Source: Candidatus Flavonifractor merdavium (GTDB lineage Bacteria; Bacillota; Clostridia; Oscillospirales; Oscillospiraceae). Taken from it: a stretch of DNA of 64,000 nucleotides. The position numbers and the translations under genes are program-made. The notes beneath the pieces are model-generated. The model was not told where the DNA came from. It worked only from the letters and a program-made list of their open reading frames with translations, and searched no databases. This document shows, piece after piece, positions 23,584-30,746 of this stretch. The stretch is from contig DWXF01000030.1 of the NCBI GenBank assembly GCA_019119335.1, forward strand, positions 1 to 64,000, in the 5' to 3' direction. Position 1 is the stretch's first letter. The number at the start of each line of letters is the position of its first letter.

Positions 23584-24294
23584 ATGCAAGCGCGTATTTC
23601 CGCCGGTCTGGCCCAGCTGGGCCTCACTCCCCCGCCCCAGGCGGCGGCCCAGCTGGCCCAGTACGGCCAGCTGCTGCTGGAGCAGAACCAGGTGATGAAC
23701 CTTACCGCCATCACCGACCCCGACCAGGTGGTGGACCTGCACTTTCTGGACTGCGCCGCCCTGCTTACCATCGGGGAGGATTTCCATGGGAAAACGCTCA
23801 TCGACGTGGGCACGGGAGCGGGCTTTCCCGGCCTGCCCTTAAAGATCCTGGAGCCCTCTCTCTCCGTCACCCTGCTGGACAGCCTGGGCAAGCGGGTAAA
23901 CTGGCTGGCCAGTGTCTGTGAAGCGCTTTCCCTTGACAAAGTGAGTTATCTCCACGCCCGGGCGGAGGAGCAGGCCCTGGAGGCGGGCTTCCGGGACGGC
24001 TTTGACCTTGCCGTGTCCCGGGCGGTGGCCTCTCTGGAACTGCTCAGCGAGCTGTGCCTGCCCTATGTAAAGGTAGGTGGGAAATTCCTGGCCATGAAGA
24101 GCGTGGACAGCGGGGCGGAGACCGAGGGGGCCGCCCGGGCCATCGCCAAGCTGGGGGGCCGCCTGCTGCCCCGGGTGGACTACACCATTCCGGGCACGGA
24201 GATTGTCCACCGGGTGGTGGTGGTGGAGAAGGTCTCCCCCACCCCCAAGGGCTTTCCCCGCCGCTGGGCAAAAATGCAGAAAGCCCCATTGTGA
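23584..24294 (+). CDS. rsmG: 16S rRNA (guanine527-N7)-methyltransferase
   Basis: The 236-residue SAM-dependent enzyme has QVMNLTAITDPDQVVDLHFLD before the fold, the SAM motif LIDVGTGAGFPGLPLKI at about residue 70, and AVSRAVASLELL. It methylates G527 of 16S rRNA. The gene lies near noc-parAB, as in many Bacillota. GAGGATAAG just before ATG 23584 is a modest ribosome site, helped by the overlap with the previous gene. Confidence 0.95.
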   Translation: MQARISAGLAQLGLTPPPQAAAQLAQYGQLLLEQNQVMNLTAITDPDQVVDLHFLDCAALLTIGEDFHGKTLIDVGTGAGFPGLPLKILEPSLSVTLLDSLGKRVNWLASVCEALSLDKVSYLHARAEEQALEAGFRDGFDLAVSRAVASLELLSELCLPYVKVGGKFLAMKSVDSGAETEGAARAIAKLGGRLLPRVDYTIPGTEIVHRVVVVEKVSPTPKGFPRRWAKMQKAPL

Positions 24295-24382
24295 GGAAAA
24301 ATATTCTCACATATTGCACAAAAATCATTGATTCCCGTCAAAAACCATGCTATGGTATGTATAGTGGAAACGGAGAGTGCCT

Positions 24383-25123
24383 ATGTCCACTGTAATTGTG
24401 ATCACCTCCGGCAAGGGCGGCACGGGCAAGACCTCCCTCACCGCCGGACTGGGCTCCTGTCTGGCGGCGCTGGGCAAGCAGGTGCTGTGCATTGATATGG
24501 ATATCGGCCTGCGCAACCTGGATCTGAGTCTGGGGCTCAGCGACCGGGCGCTGATGGACTTTACTGATGTGCTGTGCGGCCGCTGCTCCCTGGAGAAGGC
24601 GGCGGTCCCCCATCCGGTGATCCAGGGCCTGCACCTGATCACCGCGCCGGTGAATCTGCCGGAGCAGCCCCTGAGCCATTCCGCCATGCGGGATCTGCTG
24701 CGCCAGGCCAGAGAGCGGTATGACTTTATTCTGATGGACTCCCCCGCCGGTCTGGGCGAGGGGTTCCAGCTGGCCTGCTGCGGCGCGGACCGGGCCATTG
24801 TGGTATCCACCACCGACGCCTCCGCCCTGCGGGACGCCCAGCGGACCGTAACCCTGCTGCGGGGGCAGATTCCCAAGCTCCACCTGGTGGTCAACCGGGT
24901 GCAGCCCAAGCTGCTGCGCCGGCTCCACACCACCATTGACGACGCTATGGACACCGCCGGCCTGCCGCTGCTGGGCATCGTGCCGGAGGACGCCCAGGTG
25001 ATGCTGTGCGCCAACCGGGAGCAGCCGCTGATCCTGTACGCCAGCCGGGGGGCGGCGGTGGCCTACTTAAACATTGCCAAGCGGCTGCTGGGACAGAAAG
25101 CGCCCCTGATGCGTATTCACTGA
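24383..25123 (+). CDS. MinD-like ParA-family ATPase
   Basis: The 246-residue ATPase has the deviant Walker A ITSGKGGTGKTSLTAGL at residues 6-22, CIDMDIGLRNLDLSLGLS (typical MinD), and LMDSPAGLGEGF as Walker B. It ends in a possible amphipathic helix (LNIAKRLLGQKAP), like the membrane-targeting tail of MinD. No minC or minE lies nearby. MinD in division-site choice is the best guess; a FlhG-like or other role is possible. ATG 24383 with GGAGAG upstream is preferred to GTG 24377. Confidence 0.8.
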   Translation: MSTVIVITSGKGGTGKTSLTAGLGSCLAALGKQVLCIDMDIGLRNLDLSLGLSDRALMDFTDVLCGRCSLEKAAVPHPVIQGLHLITAPVNLPEQPLSHSAMRDLLRQARERYDFILMDSPAGLGEGFQLACCGADRAIVVSTTDASALRDAQRTVTLLRGQIPKLHLVVNRVQPKLLRRLHTTIDDAMDTAGLPLLGIVPEDAQVMLCANREQPLILYASRGAAVAYLNIAKRLLGQKAPLMRIH

Positions 25124-25159
25124 TTTCATTGAATTGATAAGAAAAGAGAGGATTGATTT

Positions 25160-25576
25160 ATGAACATCGCGTTGATGAGCCACGATCGAAAAAAAGAACT
25201 GATGGTCCAGTTCTGCATCGCCTACTGCGGTATTTTATCCAAGCATACGATCTGTGCCACCAACACGACGGGTCGTCTGGTAGCGGAGGCCACAGGCCTG
25301 CCGGTGCAGCTCTTCCTCTCCCATGAGCACGGGGGCAGCCAGCAGATTGGCGCCCGCATCGCCTACAACGAGATTGACATGGTGCTCTTTTTCTCCGATC
25401 CCCAGTCCAACGATCTGGACGCGGATTTACAGTATATCACCCGCCTGTGCGACCAGAACAACGTGCCCTACGCCACCAACGTGGCCACGGCGGAGATCCT
25501 GATCCACGGCCTGGAGCGGGGCGATCTGGACTGGCGGGATATCGTCAATCCCAAAACCAAGCCCTTTACCGCCTGA
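25160..25576 (+). CDS. mgsA: Methylglyoxal synthase
   Basis: The 138-residue enzyme turns dihydroxyacetone phosphate into methylglyoxal and phosphate. It shows MSHDRKKELMVQF with the phosphate-binding Lys, ATNTTGRLV, LSHEHGGSQQIGARI and VLFFSDPQS, all standard. ATG 25160 follows AAAGAGAGGA. It is 36 bp downstream of the MinD-like gene and probably in that operon. Confidence 0.95.
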   Translation: MNIALMSHDRKKELMVQFCIAYCGILSKHTICATNTTGRLVAEATGLPVQLFLSHEHGGSQQIGARIAYNEIDMVLFFSDPQSNDLDADLQYITRLCDQNNVPYATNVATAEILIHGLERGDLDWRDIVNPKTKPFTA

Positions 25577-25591
25577 ATTTTCCGAAATTCA

Positions 25592-25620
25592 TTGACATTT
25601 GGTGTGTTTTGGCATACGAT
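25592..25620 (+). promoter_or_regulatory. SigA-type promoter of hisS
   Basis: TTGACA at 25592-25597 and TACGAT at 25615-25620 with a 17-bp spacer lie just after mgsA. Confidence 0.6.
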
Positions 25621-25625
25621 TGCAA

Positions 25626-25695
25626 GCGGACTACCGCCCAACACAACGAAAGCAGGCGCTTTCGTCCCGTGACAAGGGACGGGAGCGCCTTTTTA
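25626..25695 (+). promoter_or_regulatory. Short leader before hisS with two mutually exclusive hairpins (attenuator candidate)
   Basis: A perfect 8-bp hairpin ACGAAAGC / GCTTTCGT (25646-25653 with 25658-25665, loop AGGC) shares its right arm with a 15-bp terminator stem (25654-25668 with 25676-25690, loop GTGACAA) followed by TTTTT at 25691-25695. The two cannot form together. The leader is about 70 nt, too short for a T-box, and no T-box sequence is seen. Confidence 0.55.
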
Positions 25696-25719
25696 CTCTC
25701 AGAATAAAGGAGCGTTACT

Positions 25720-27072
25720 ATGGCTCAGGTAAAACCCCGCACCCTCTCCGGCTTTATGGAGCTGCTGCCCGCCCGGCAGGTGCAGTTCGACCGGATGGTG
25801 GACATTTTACGGAAAAACTACTCCCTCTACGGCTTCACCCCCCTGGACACCCCGGCGGTGGAGGCGGCGGAGGTGCTGCTGGCCAAGGGCGGCGGCGAGA
25901 CCGAAAAGCAGATCTACCGCTTTCAGAAGGGCGATACCGACCTGGCCCTGCGGTTTGACCTGACGGTGCCCCTGGCCAAGTACGTGGCCCTCCACCAGAA
26001 CGAGCTCACCTTCCCCTTCCGCCGGTTCCAGATCGCCAAGGTCTACCGGGGGGAGCGGGCCCAGAAGGGCCGCTACCGGGAGTTCTATCAGGCGGATATC
26101 GACGTCATCGGCGACGGTTCCCTGGACATCATCAACGAGGCGGAGATCCCCGCCATCATCTACAAGACCTTCACCGCCCTGGGTCTGAGCCGGTTCAAGA
26201 TCCGGGTGAACAACCGGAAGGTGCTCAACGGCCTGTTCGCCATCCTGGGCCTGGAGGAGCAGGCCGGGGACGTGATGCGCACCATCGACAAGCTGGAGAA
26301 GATCGGCCCGGAGAAGGTGAAGGCCATTCTGACGGATGACTGCTCCGTTTCCGCCCAGGCCGCCGACTCCCTGCTGACCCTGCTGGCCGCCGACGACCCC
26401 ATGGCCGCTCTGGAGCCCTTCAAGGGCAAGAACGAGCTGTTCGACCAGGGCGTGTCCGAGCTGTCCACCGTGGTGGGCTACCTGTCCGCCTTCGGCGTGC
26501 CGGAGGACCACTTTATGGTGGACCTCACCATCGCCCGGGGCCTGGACTACTACACCGGCACCGTGTACGAGACCGTCATGCTGGACCACCCGGAGGTGGG
26601 TTCCATCTGCTCCGGCGGCCGCTATGACAACTTAGCGGAATATTATACCGATAAACAACTCCCCGGAGTGGGCATTTCCATCGGTCTCACCCGTCTGTTC
26701 TCTGTGCTGGAGGCCCAGGGCTACCTGAACGACGGCCTGGTCACCGCTCCGGCGGACGTGCTGATCCTGCCCATGACCGAGGACCTCTCCCCCGCCATCT
26801 CCTTCGCCACCGCCCTGCGGGAGGCAGGGGTGCGGGCCCAGCTCCACTGCGAGAAAAAGAAGTTCAAGCAAAAGCTGTCCTACGCGGACAAGCTGGCCAT
26901 CCCCTACGCCGCCTTCCTGGGCGAGGACGAGATCGCCCAGGGCAAGGTGACGGTGAAGGATCTGACCTCCGGCGAACAGAACACCCTCACCCCCGCGGAG
27001 GCGGTGGCCCTGGTGCAGGCCGGGCTGGCCCGGCGCTCCGCCGGCGCCCCCATCACCGAGCCCCAGCTTTAA
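25720..27072 (+). CDS. hisS: Histidyl-tRNA synthetase
   Basis: The 450-residue class II synthetase has motif 2 around FRRFQIAKVYRGERAQKGRY, the His-binding LTIARGLDYYTGTVYE and SGGRYDNL, and a C-terminal anticodon-binding domain (ADVLILPM onward, about residues 335-425). The catalytic core is of HisS and not HisZ type because the anticodon domain is present. AAAGGAGCG lies before ATG 25720. A possible attenuator precedes it. An SLH gene and aspS follow on the same strand. Confidence 0.96.
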   Translation: MAQVKPRTLSGFMELLPARQVQFDRMVDILRKNYSLYGFTPLDTPAVEAAEVLLAKGGGETEKQIYRFQKGDTDLALRFDLTVPLAKYVALHQNELTFPFRRFQIAKVYRGERAQKGRYREFYQADIDVIGDGSLDIINEAEIPAIIYKTFTALGLSRFKIRVNNRKVLNGLFAILGLEEQAGDVMRTIDKLEKIGPEKVKAILTDDCSVSAQAADSLLTLLAADDPMAALEPFKGKNELFDQGVSELSTVVGYLSAFGVPEDHFMVDLTIARGLDYYTGTVYETVMLDHPEVGSICSGGRYDNLAEYYTDKQLPGVGISIGLTRLFSVLEAQGYLNDGLVTAPADVLILPMTEDLSPAISFATALREAGVRAQLHCEKKKFKQKLSYADKLAIPYAAFLGEDEIAQGKVTVKDLTSGEQNTLTPAEAVALVQAGLARRSAGAPITEPQL

Positions 27073-27134
27073 TGGAACTTTCCCCCCTGATTTCCGTCTA
27101 ACCGGATAACATCCATATCGAGGAGGAATATTCT

Positions 27135-28070
27135 ATGAAGAAGCTGGCCGCTCTGATTCTGGCCGCCGCCCTGACGGTGGGCTCCGCCGCCGCCATCACC
27201 CCCGAGGAGGCCTTCCCCGCCAAAAACACCTACCCCGGCTATTCTGACGTAGCCGATACCGCCTGGTACGCCGACGCCGCCCAGGTGTGCTATGAGGTGG
27301 GGCTGATCACCGGCACCGACACCGGATTCTCCCCCGACAAAATCCTCACCGTAGGCGAGGTGGCCGCCATCGCCGCCCGGATGAACGAGGCCATTACCGG
27401 AGAACCCATCCCTATGGCCACCCCCGCCGCCGGAGAGACCCTGCCCTGGTACTTCTCCTATGTGACCTACCTGGAAAAGCTGGGCATCGACGTGCCCGAC
27501 CCGGAGAAGGGAGCCACCCGGCTGGAGCTGCTCACCCTCATGGGCGGCGTGATCCCGGAGGACATGCTCTCCCCCATCAACACCATCACCGCTCTGCCTG
27601 ACACCGATGACGCCACGGTGCTCCGCTTCTATAACGCGGGCATCCTCACCGGCGTGGACGCCTGGGGCACCTTCGCCCCCGACAAGAGCCTGACCCGGGC
27701 GGAGACTGCCGCCCTGGTGGCCCGTGTGGCCCGGCCGGAGCTGCGGGAGAGCTTCACCCCCGCCGACTACACCCTGTTTACCGCCGCCTACCTGAAGCCC
27801 TCCGACGTGCTCTTTACCAACGGCACCACCGCCGGACAGTATCTGCCCTACGTGCAGGAGCTCATCGACGGTCTGGAGGCCGACTGCGCCGCCGCCGGTA
27901 TGGAGTTCAACTGGTTCAACACCGTAGACGGCGTGGAGTTCCTGGACTACGTGAAGAACACCGCCCTGACCCGCTTCGGGGTCACCGCCAAGGACGGTAC
28001 CGACCTGTACAAGAACTTCGACATGCAGGTATATTACAGCCGGTACCTGGATCTGAAGGGCAATACCTGA
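27135..28070 (+). CDS. Secreted SLH-domain protein
   Basis: The 311-residue protein has a signal peptide (KKLAALILAAALTVGSAAA) and SLH repeats: YSDVADTAWYADAAQVCYEV with TGFSPDKILTVGEVAAIAAR, then a weaker middle one, then LPDTDDATVLRFYNAGILTG with GTFAPDKSLTRAETAALVAR. The last ~110 residues show no recognised domain. It is probably wall-bound. It sits between hisS and aspS, which are usually adjacent in Bacillota, so it seems inserted in a conserved pair. AGGAGGAATATTCT precedes ATG 27135. Confidence 0.8.
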   Translation: MKKLAALILAAALTVGSAAAITPEEAFPAKNTYPGYSDVADTAWYADAAQVCYEVGLITGTDTGFSPDKILTVGEVAAIAARMNEAITGEPIPMATPAAGETLPWYFSYVTYLEKLGIDVPDPEKGATRLELLTLMGGVIPEDMLSPINTITALPDTDDATVLRFYNAGILTGVDAWGTFAPDKSLTRAETAALVARVARPELRESFTPADYTLFTAAYLKPSDVLFTNGTTAGQYLPYVQELIDGLEADCAAAGMEFNWFNTVDGVEFLDYVKNTALTRFGVTAKDGTDLYKNFDMQVYYSRYLDLKGNT

Positions 28071-28121
28071 TTCTGTTTTGTTATATAAAATCTTTTGATT
28101 ACGATATGGAGTTGATTTTTC

Positions 28122-29921
28122 ATGGATAACGTGCGCACCCACTACCGCACCCACTCCTGTGGGGAGCTCCGGATGGAGCATGTGGGCCAGAGCGTCACCC
28201 TGGCGGGCTTTCTGGAAAACTTCCGTGAGGTAGGGGCCAACCTGGGCTTTCTGGTGCTGCGGGACTTCTACGGCACCACTCAGGTGGTGGCCGAGACCGA
28301 GGAGATGGTCAAGACCATCAAGGCCCTGAACAAGGAGTCCACCGTGGCCGTCACCGGCGTGGTGCGGGAGCGGGACAGCAAGAACCCCAAGCTGCCCACC
28401 GGCGACATTGAGGTGGTGCCGGAGCGCATCGAGGTGCTGGGCCGCTGCCGCCACAACGAGCTGCCCTTCCAGGTCAACCGCAGCCGGGAGGCCGACGAGA
28501 CCCAGCGGCTGAAGTACCGCTACCTGGACCTGCGCAACCCGGAGGTGAAAAACAACATCATCCTCCGCTCCCAGGTGGTGGCGGCCCTGCGCGCGTCCAT
28601 GATCGACCACGGCTTCATGGAGATCACCACCCCCATTCTTACCGCATCTTCTCCCGAGGGCGCCCGGGACTACCTGGTGCCCAGCCGGAAGCATCCCGGC
28701 AAATTCTACGCCCTGCCCCAGGCCCCCCAGCAGTTCAAGCAGCTGCTGATGGCCTCTGGCTTTGACAAGTACTTCCAGATTGCCCCCTGCTTCCGGGACG
28801 AGGACGCCCGGGGCGACCGCTCCCCCGGCGAGTTCTACCAGCTGGACATGGAGATGGCCTTTGCCGGGCAGGAGGACGTGTTCGCCGTGCTGGAGGACGT
28901 GCTGCCCCCCATCTTCGCCAAGTTTGGCACCTACAACGTGGCCTCTGAGGCCCCCTTCCGCCGGATCTCCTATCTGGAGGCCATGGACAAGTACGGCTCG
29001 GACAAGCCCGACCTGCGTATTGACCTGACGGTGACCGACGCCACCGAGGCGCTGGCGGGCTGCGGCTTCGGCCCCTTCGAGGGCAACACCGTCAAGGCGG
29101 TGGTGGTGTCCGGCTTTGAGGGCACCCGCAAGCAGATCGACGGCATCTGCAACGAGGTGGAGGTCCAGTCCGGCAACAAGGCATACTGGTTCCGCTACGA
29201 CGAGAACGGCGAGATCGTGGGCGGCATTTCCAAGTTCGTCCAGCCCATCAAGGACGCGGTGGTGTCCGCCCTGGGGCTGGAGAAGGGCTGCTTCGTAGGC
29301 CTCACCGCCGGCAAGCTGCTCACCGCCCAGAAGACCGCCGGCGTGCTGCGCACCAAGCTGGGCAACTTCTGCCCCAACCACATGGACAAGGAGCGGTACG
29401 AGTTCTGCTGGATCGTGGACTTCCCCATGTACGAGATCGGCGAGGAGTCCGGCGAGCTGGAGTTCTGCCACAACCCCTTCTCCATGCCCAACGGCGGTTT
29501 GGAGATTCTGAAAAAGGCCGCTGCCGGTGAGGTGGACCCCCTGTCCATCACCGCCTTCCAGTACGACCTGGTGTGCAACGGCGTGGAGCTGTCCTCCGGC
29601 GCGGTGCGGAACCACGACCCGGAGATTATGCTGGAGGCCTTCCAGCTGGTGCGGCTGGGAGAGGACGACGTGAAGAGCAAGTTCCCCGCCATGTACAACG
29701 CCTTCACCTACGGCGCGCCCCCGCACGCCGGTATCGCCCCCGGCGTGGACCGGATGGTGATGCTGCTGGCCGGAGAGGACTCCATCCGGGAGATCATCCC
29801 CTTCCCCATGAACAAGAACGCCCAGGATCTGATGATGGGCGCTCCCAGCTTCGTCACCCAGGCCCAGCTGGACGAGCTGAACATCGTGTGTACCAAGAAA
29901 GAGGAAGAGAGCGCCGAATAA
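28122..29921 (+). CDS. aspS: Aspartyl-tRNA synthetase
   Basis: The 599-residue bacterial-type class IIb enzyme has an N-terminal OB anticodon domain (about 1-105), motif 2 (FQIAPCFRDEDARGDRSPGE), the bacterial GAD insertion (about 290-420) and motif 3 (APPHAGIAPGVDRMVMLLAG). It charges tRNA-Asp; whether it also charges tRNA-Asn cannot be told here. GGAG lies 10 nt before ATG 28122. A terminator follows. Confidence 0.96.
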   Translation: MDNVRTHYRTHSCGELRMEHVGQSVTLAGFLENFREVGANLGFLVLRDFYGTTQVVAETEEMVKTIKALNKESTVAVTGVVRERDSKNPKLPTGDIEVVPERIEVLGRCRHNELPFQVNRSREADETQRLKYRYLDLRNPEVKNNIILRSQVVAALRASMIDHGFMEITTPILTASSPEGARDYLVPSRKHPGKFYALPQAPQQFKQLLMASGFDKYFQIAPCFRDEDARGDRSPGEFYQLDMEMAFAGQEDVFAVLEDVLPPIFAKFGTYNVASEAPFRRISYLEAMDKYGSDKPDLRIDLTVTDATEALAGCGFGPFEGNTVKAVVVSGFEGTRKQIDGICNEVEVQSGNKAYWFRYDENGEIVGGISKFVQPIKDAVVSALGLEKGCFVGLTAGKLLTAQKTAGVLRTKLGNFCPNHMDKERYEFCWIVDFPMYEIGEESGELEFCHNPFSMPNGGLEILKKAAAGEVDPLSITAFQYDLVCNGVELSSGAVRNHDPEIMLEAFQLVRLGEDDVKSKFPAMYNAFTYGAPPHAGIAPGVDRMVMLLAGEDSIREIIPFPMNKNAQDLMMGAPSFVTQAQLDELNIVCTKKEEESAE

Positions 29922-29935
29922 GCGCCCTTACGGAA

Positions 29936-29972
29936 AAACCCCGGCGGAGTCAATCCGACTCCGCCGGGGTTT
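29936..29972. terminator. Terminator between aspS and the small minus-strand gene
   Basis: A perfect 15-bp stem at 29936-29950 and 29958-29972, loop CAATCCG, has T or A runs on both sides. It overlaps the last codons of the minus-strand gene. Confidence 0.85.
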
Positions 29973-30153
29973 CTGTCTTTGGTGTGACGATCAGCTCAAA
30001 CAGGCGCTCAGCTTTGGGCGGCGCGCCGCCCGCCGCCTTCCATCCCGCAGCAAAGGCCAGACGTACCATGGAAAACAGGTAGCTTTCCGCCTCGTCATAC
30101 TCATGCCGCTCCAAGAAGTTGGAAAAGGCCTCTTCAAATTCGTTTGTGTACAT
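29950..30153 (-). CDS. Small acidic protein, divergent from an RHH regulator
   Basis: The 67-residue protein has an acidic helical N-terminus (MYTNEFEEAFSNFLERHEY), a hydrophobic middle SMVRLAFAAGWKAAGG and a Pro/Thr-rich tail. The AFAAGW-type helix recalls small proteins of mobile elements in clostridia (memory of type only). Of three in-frame starts, ATG 30153 is best, 6 nt after AGGTG. A very good SigA promoter lies upstream: TTGACG (30200-30195) and TATAAT (30177-30172), spacer 17. Function unknown. Confidence 0.6.
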   Translation of the reverse strand: MYTNEFEEAFSNFLERHEYDEAESYLFSMVRLAFAAGWKAAGGAPPKAERLFELIVTPKTETPAESD

Positions 30154-30164
30154 ATCCATCACCT

Positions 30165-30195
30165 GAGTAAGATTATAGGCGATAATATCTTACTC
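30165..30195. promoter_or_regulatory. Operator-like inverted repeat over the promoter of the small acidic gene
   Basis: GAGTAAGAT (30165-30173) and its exact complement (30187-30195) flank 13 bp. The pair covers the -10 and reaches the -35 of the minus-strand promoter. It is a likely binding site for the divergently encoded ribbon-helix-helix protein (inference). Confidence 0.5.
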
Positions 30196-30242
30196 GTCAA
30201 TATTCTATCGTATTTAGTGGTATATATTGTTCTGGTGATAAT

Positions 30243-30401
30243 ATGAAGCCACTAAAAAATAAAGTCAGTCTGACCTTGGATCAGCCCGTTCTCGAAAAAA
30301 TACAAAAGCTGGCCGAACAGCAGGATCGCTCTCTGTCCAGCTATATCAATCTGGTGCTCCGCGCCCATCTGGAAGCATTGGAGCATAAAACGAATCCATG
30401 A
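30243..30401 (+). CDS. Ribbon-helix-helix DNA-binding protein, 52 residues
   Basis: A 52-residue protein. NKVSLTLDQPVLEKIQKLAE and RSLSSYINLVLRAHLEAL form the beta-strand, helix A and helix B of an Arc/MetJ-type (CopG-like) dimer. GGTGATAAT stands before ATG 30243. It is divergent from the small acidic gene, and a 9-bp-arm inverted repeat between them is a natural operator. Such proteins are antitoxins or copy/transfer regulators in mobile elements, but no toxin is seen here. Confidence 0.7.
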   Translation: MKPLKNKVSLTLDQPVLEKIQKLAEQQDRSLSSYINLVLRAHLEALEHKTNP

Positions 30402-30590
30402 GGGTTACGCCCTCCGGGGGGTCCGCTTTCCACTGGCGGAAAGCGGACGGAAAGGCCAATTAAGGCGGGGGATTTCGATTTCCCCCGCCTTAATAATCCA
30501 CCCCTTAAAACGACCAATCAGGGGGGCCTGCGGGCCCCCCTATTGGATGTACCCCCCGGGGAGAGCGCTTGCTCCACCTGACCCGTTGGA
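30402..30590. repeat. Gene-free stretch with three strong palindromes in a row
   Basis: Between the RHH gene and the lepA end there is no credible gene. Three hairpins follow each other: GTCCGCTTTCC with its complement (about 30419-30446), TTAAGGCGGGGGA with its complement (about 30459-30492), and CCAATCAGGGGGGCC with a near-complement (about 30515-30546). None has a clear U-tract. They look like REP-type intergenic repeats. Confidence 0.6.
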
Positions 30591-30595
30591 AATAG

Positions 30596-30630
30596 AAAGA
30601 CCTGCCGCATCACACAGCAGGTCTTTTTTT
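30596..30630. terminator. Terminator beyond the displaced lepA end
   Basis: AAAGACCTGC (30596-30605) pairs with 30617-30626, loop of 11 nt, with TTTTTTT on the plus strand and UUUCUAUUU on the minus strand. It is probably the ancestral lepA terminator. Confidence 0.75.
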
Positions 30631-30632
30631 CA

Positions 30633-30668
30633 TTATTCCTCGTCCAGCTTGAGGACGGCCACCGCAGC
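30633..30668 (-). pseudogene. Displaced second copy of the lepA 3' end
   Basis: Read on the minus strand this encodes [11 protein letters not shown] and a stop, against [11 protein letters not shown] and stop at the real end of lepA 114 bp upstream. The last eight codons give the same peptide, but seven of the eight use a different synonymous codon. The copy here has GC-rich codons typical of the genome, while the in-use lepA end has AT-rich ones. It has no start or reading frame of its own and is a relic. Confidence 0.75.
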
Positions 30669-30746
30669 GTTAAGCAAACGTGCCGGTGGCACGTTTGTAG
30701 CGTAGGCCGCAGCGGCTATGCCGCGAGGAGGGAACTTTGCGGATGC
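30669..30746. repeat. Palindromic element between the two lepA ends
   Basis: The ~78-bp insert holds CAAACGTGCC / GGCACGTTTG (about 30676-30697) and GCGGC-TAT-GCCGC (about 30711-30723). It shares its block order with the element after pta: a C-rich part, a GC palindrome around TAT or ATA, then a hairpin with AAAC/GTTT ends, and finally the duplicated gene end. Confidence 0.55.

Noticed and set aside
25577..25719. T-box before hisS
   Set aside because: The gap is too short and has no AGGGTGGAACCGCG-like core; only a simple attenuator-like pair of hairpins is present.
27069..29726. An 885-codon open frame on the minus strand
   Set aside because: It lies fully antisense to the SLH gene and aspS, has a low-complexity Gly/His/Val-rich translation and no ribosome site. 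It is a shadow of GC-rich coding DNA.
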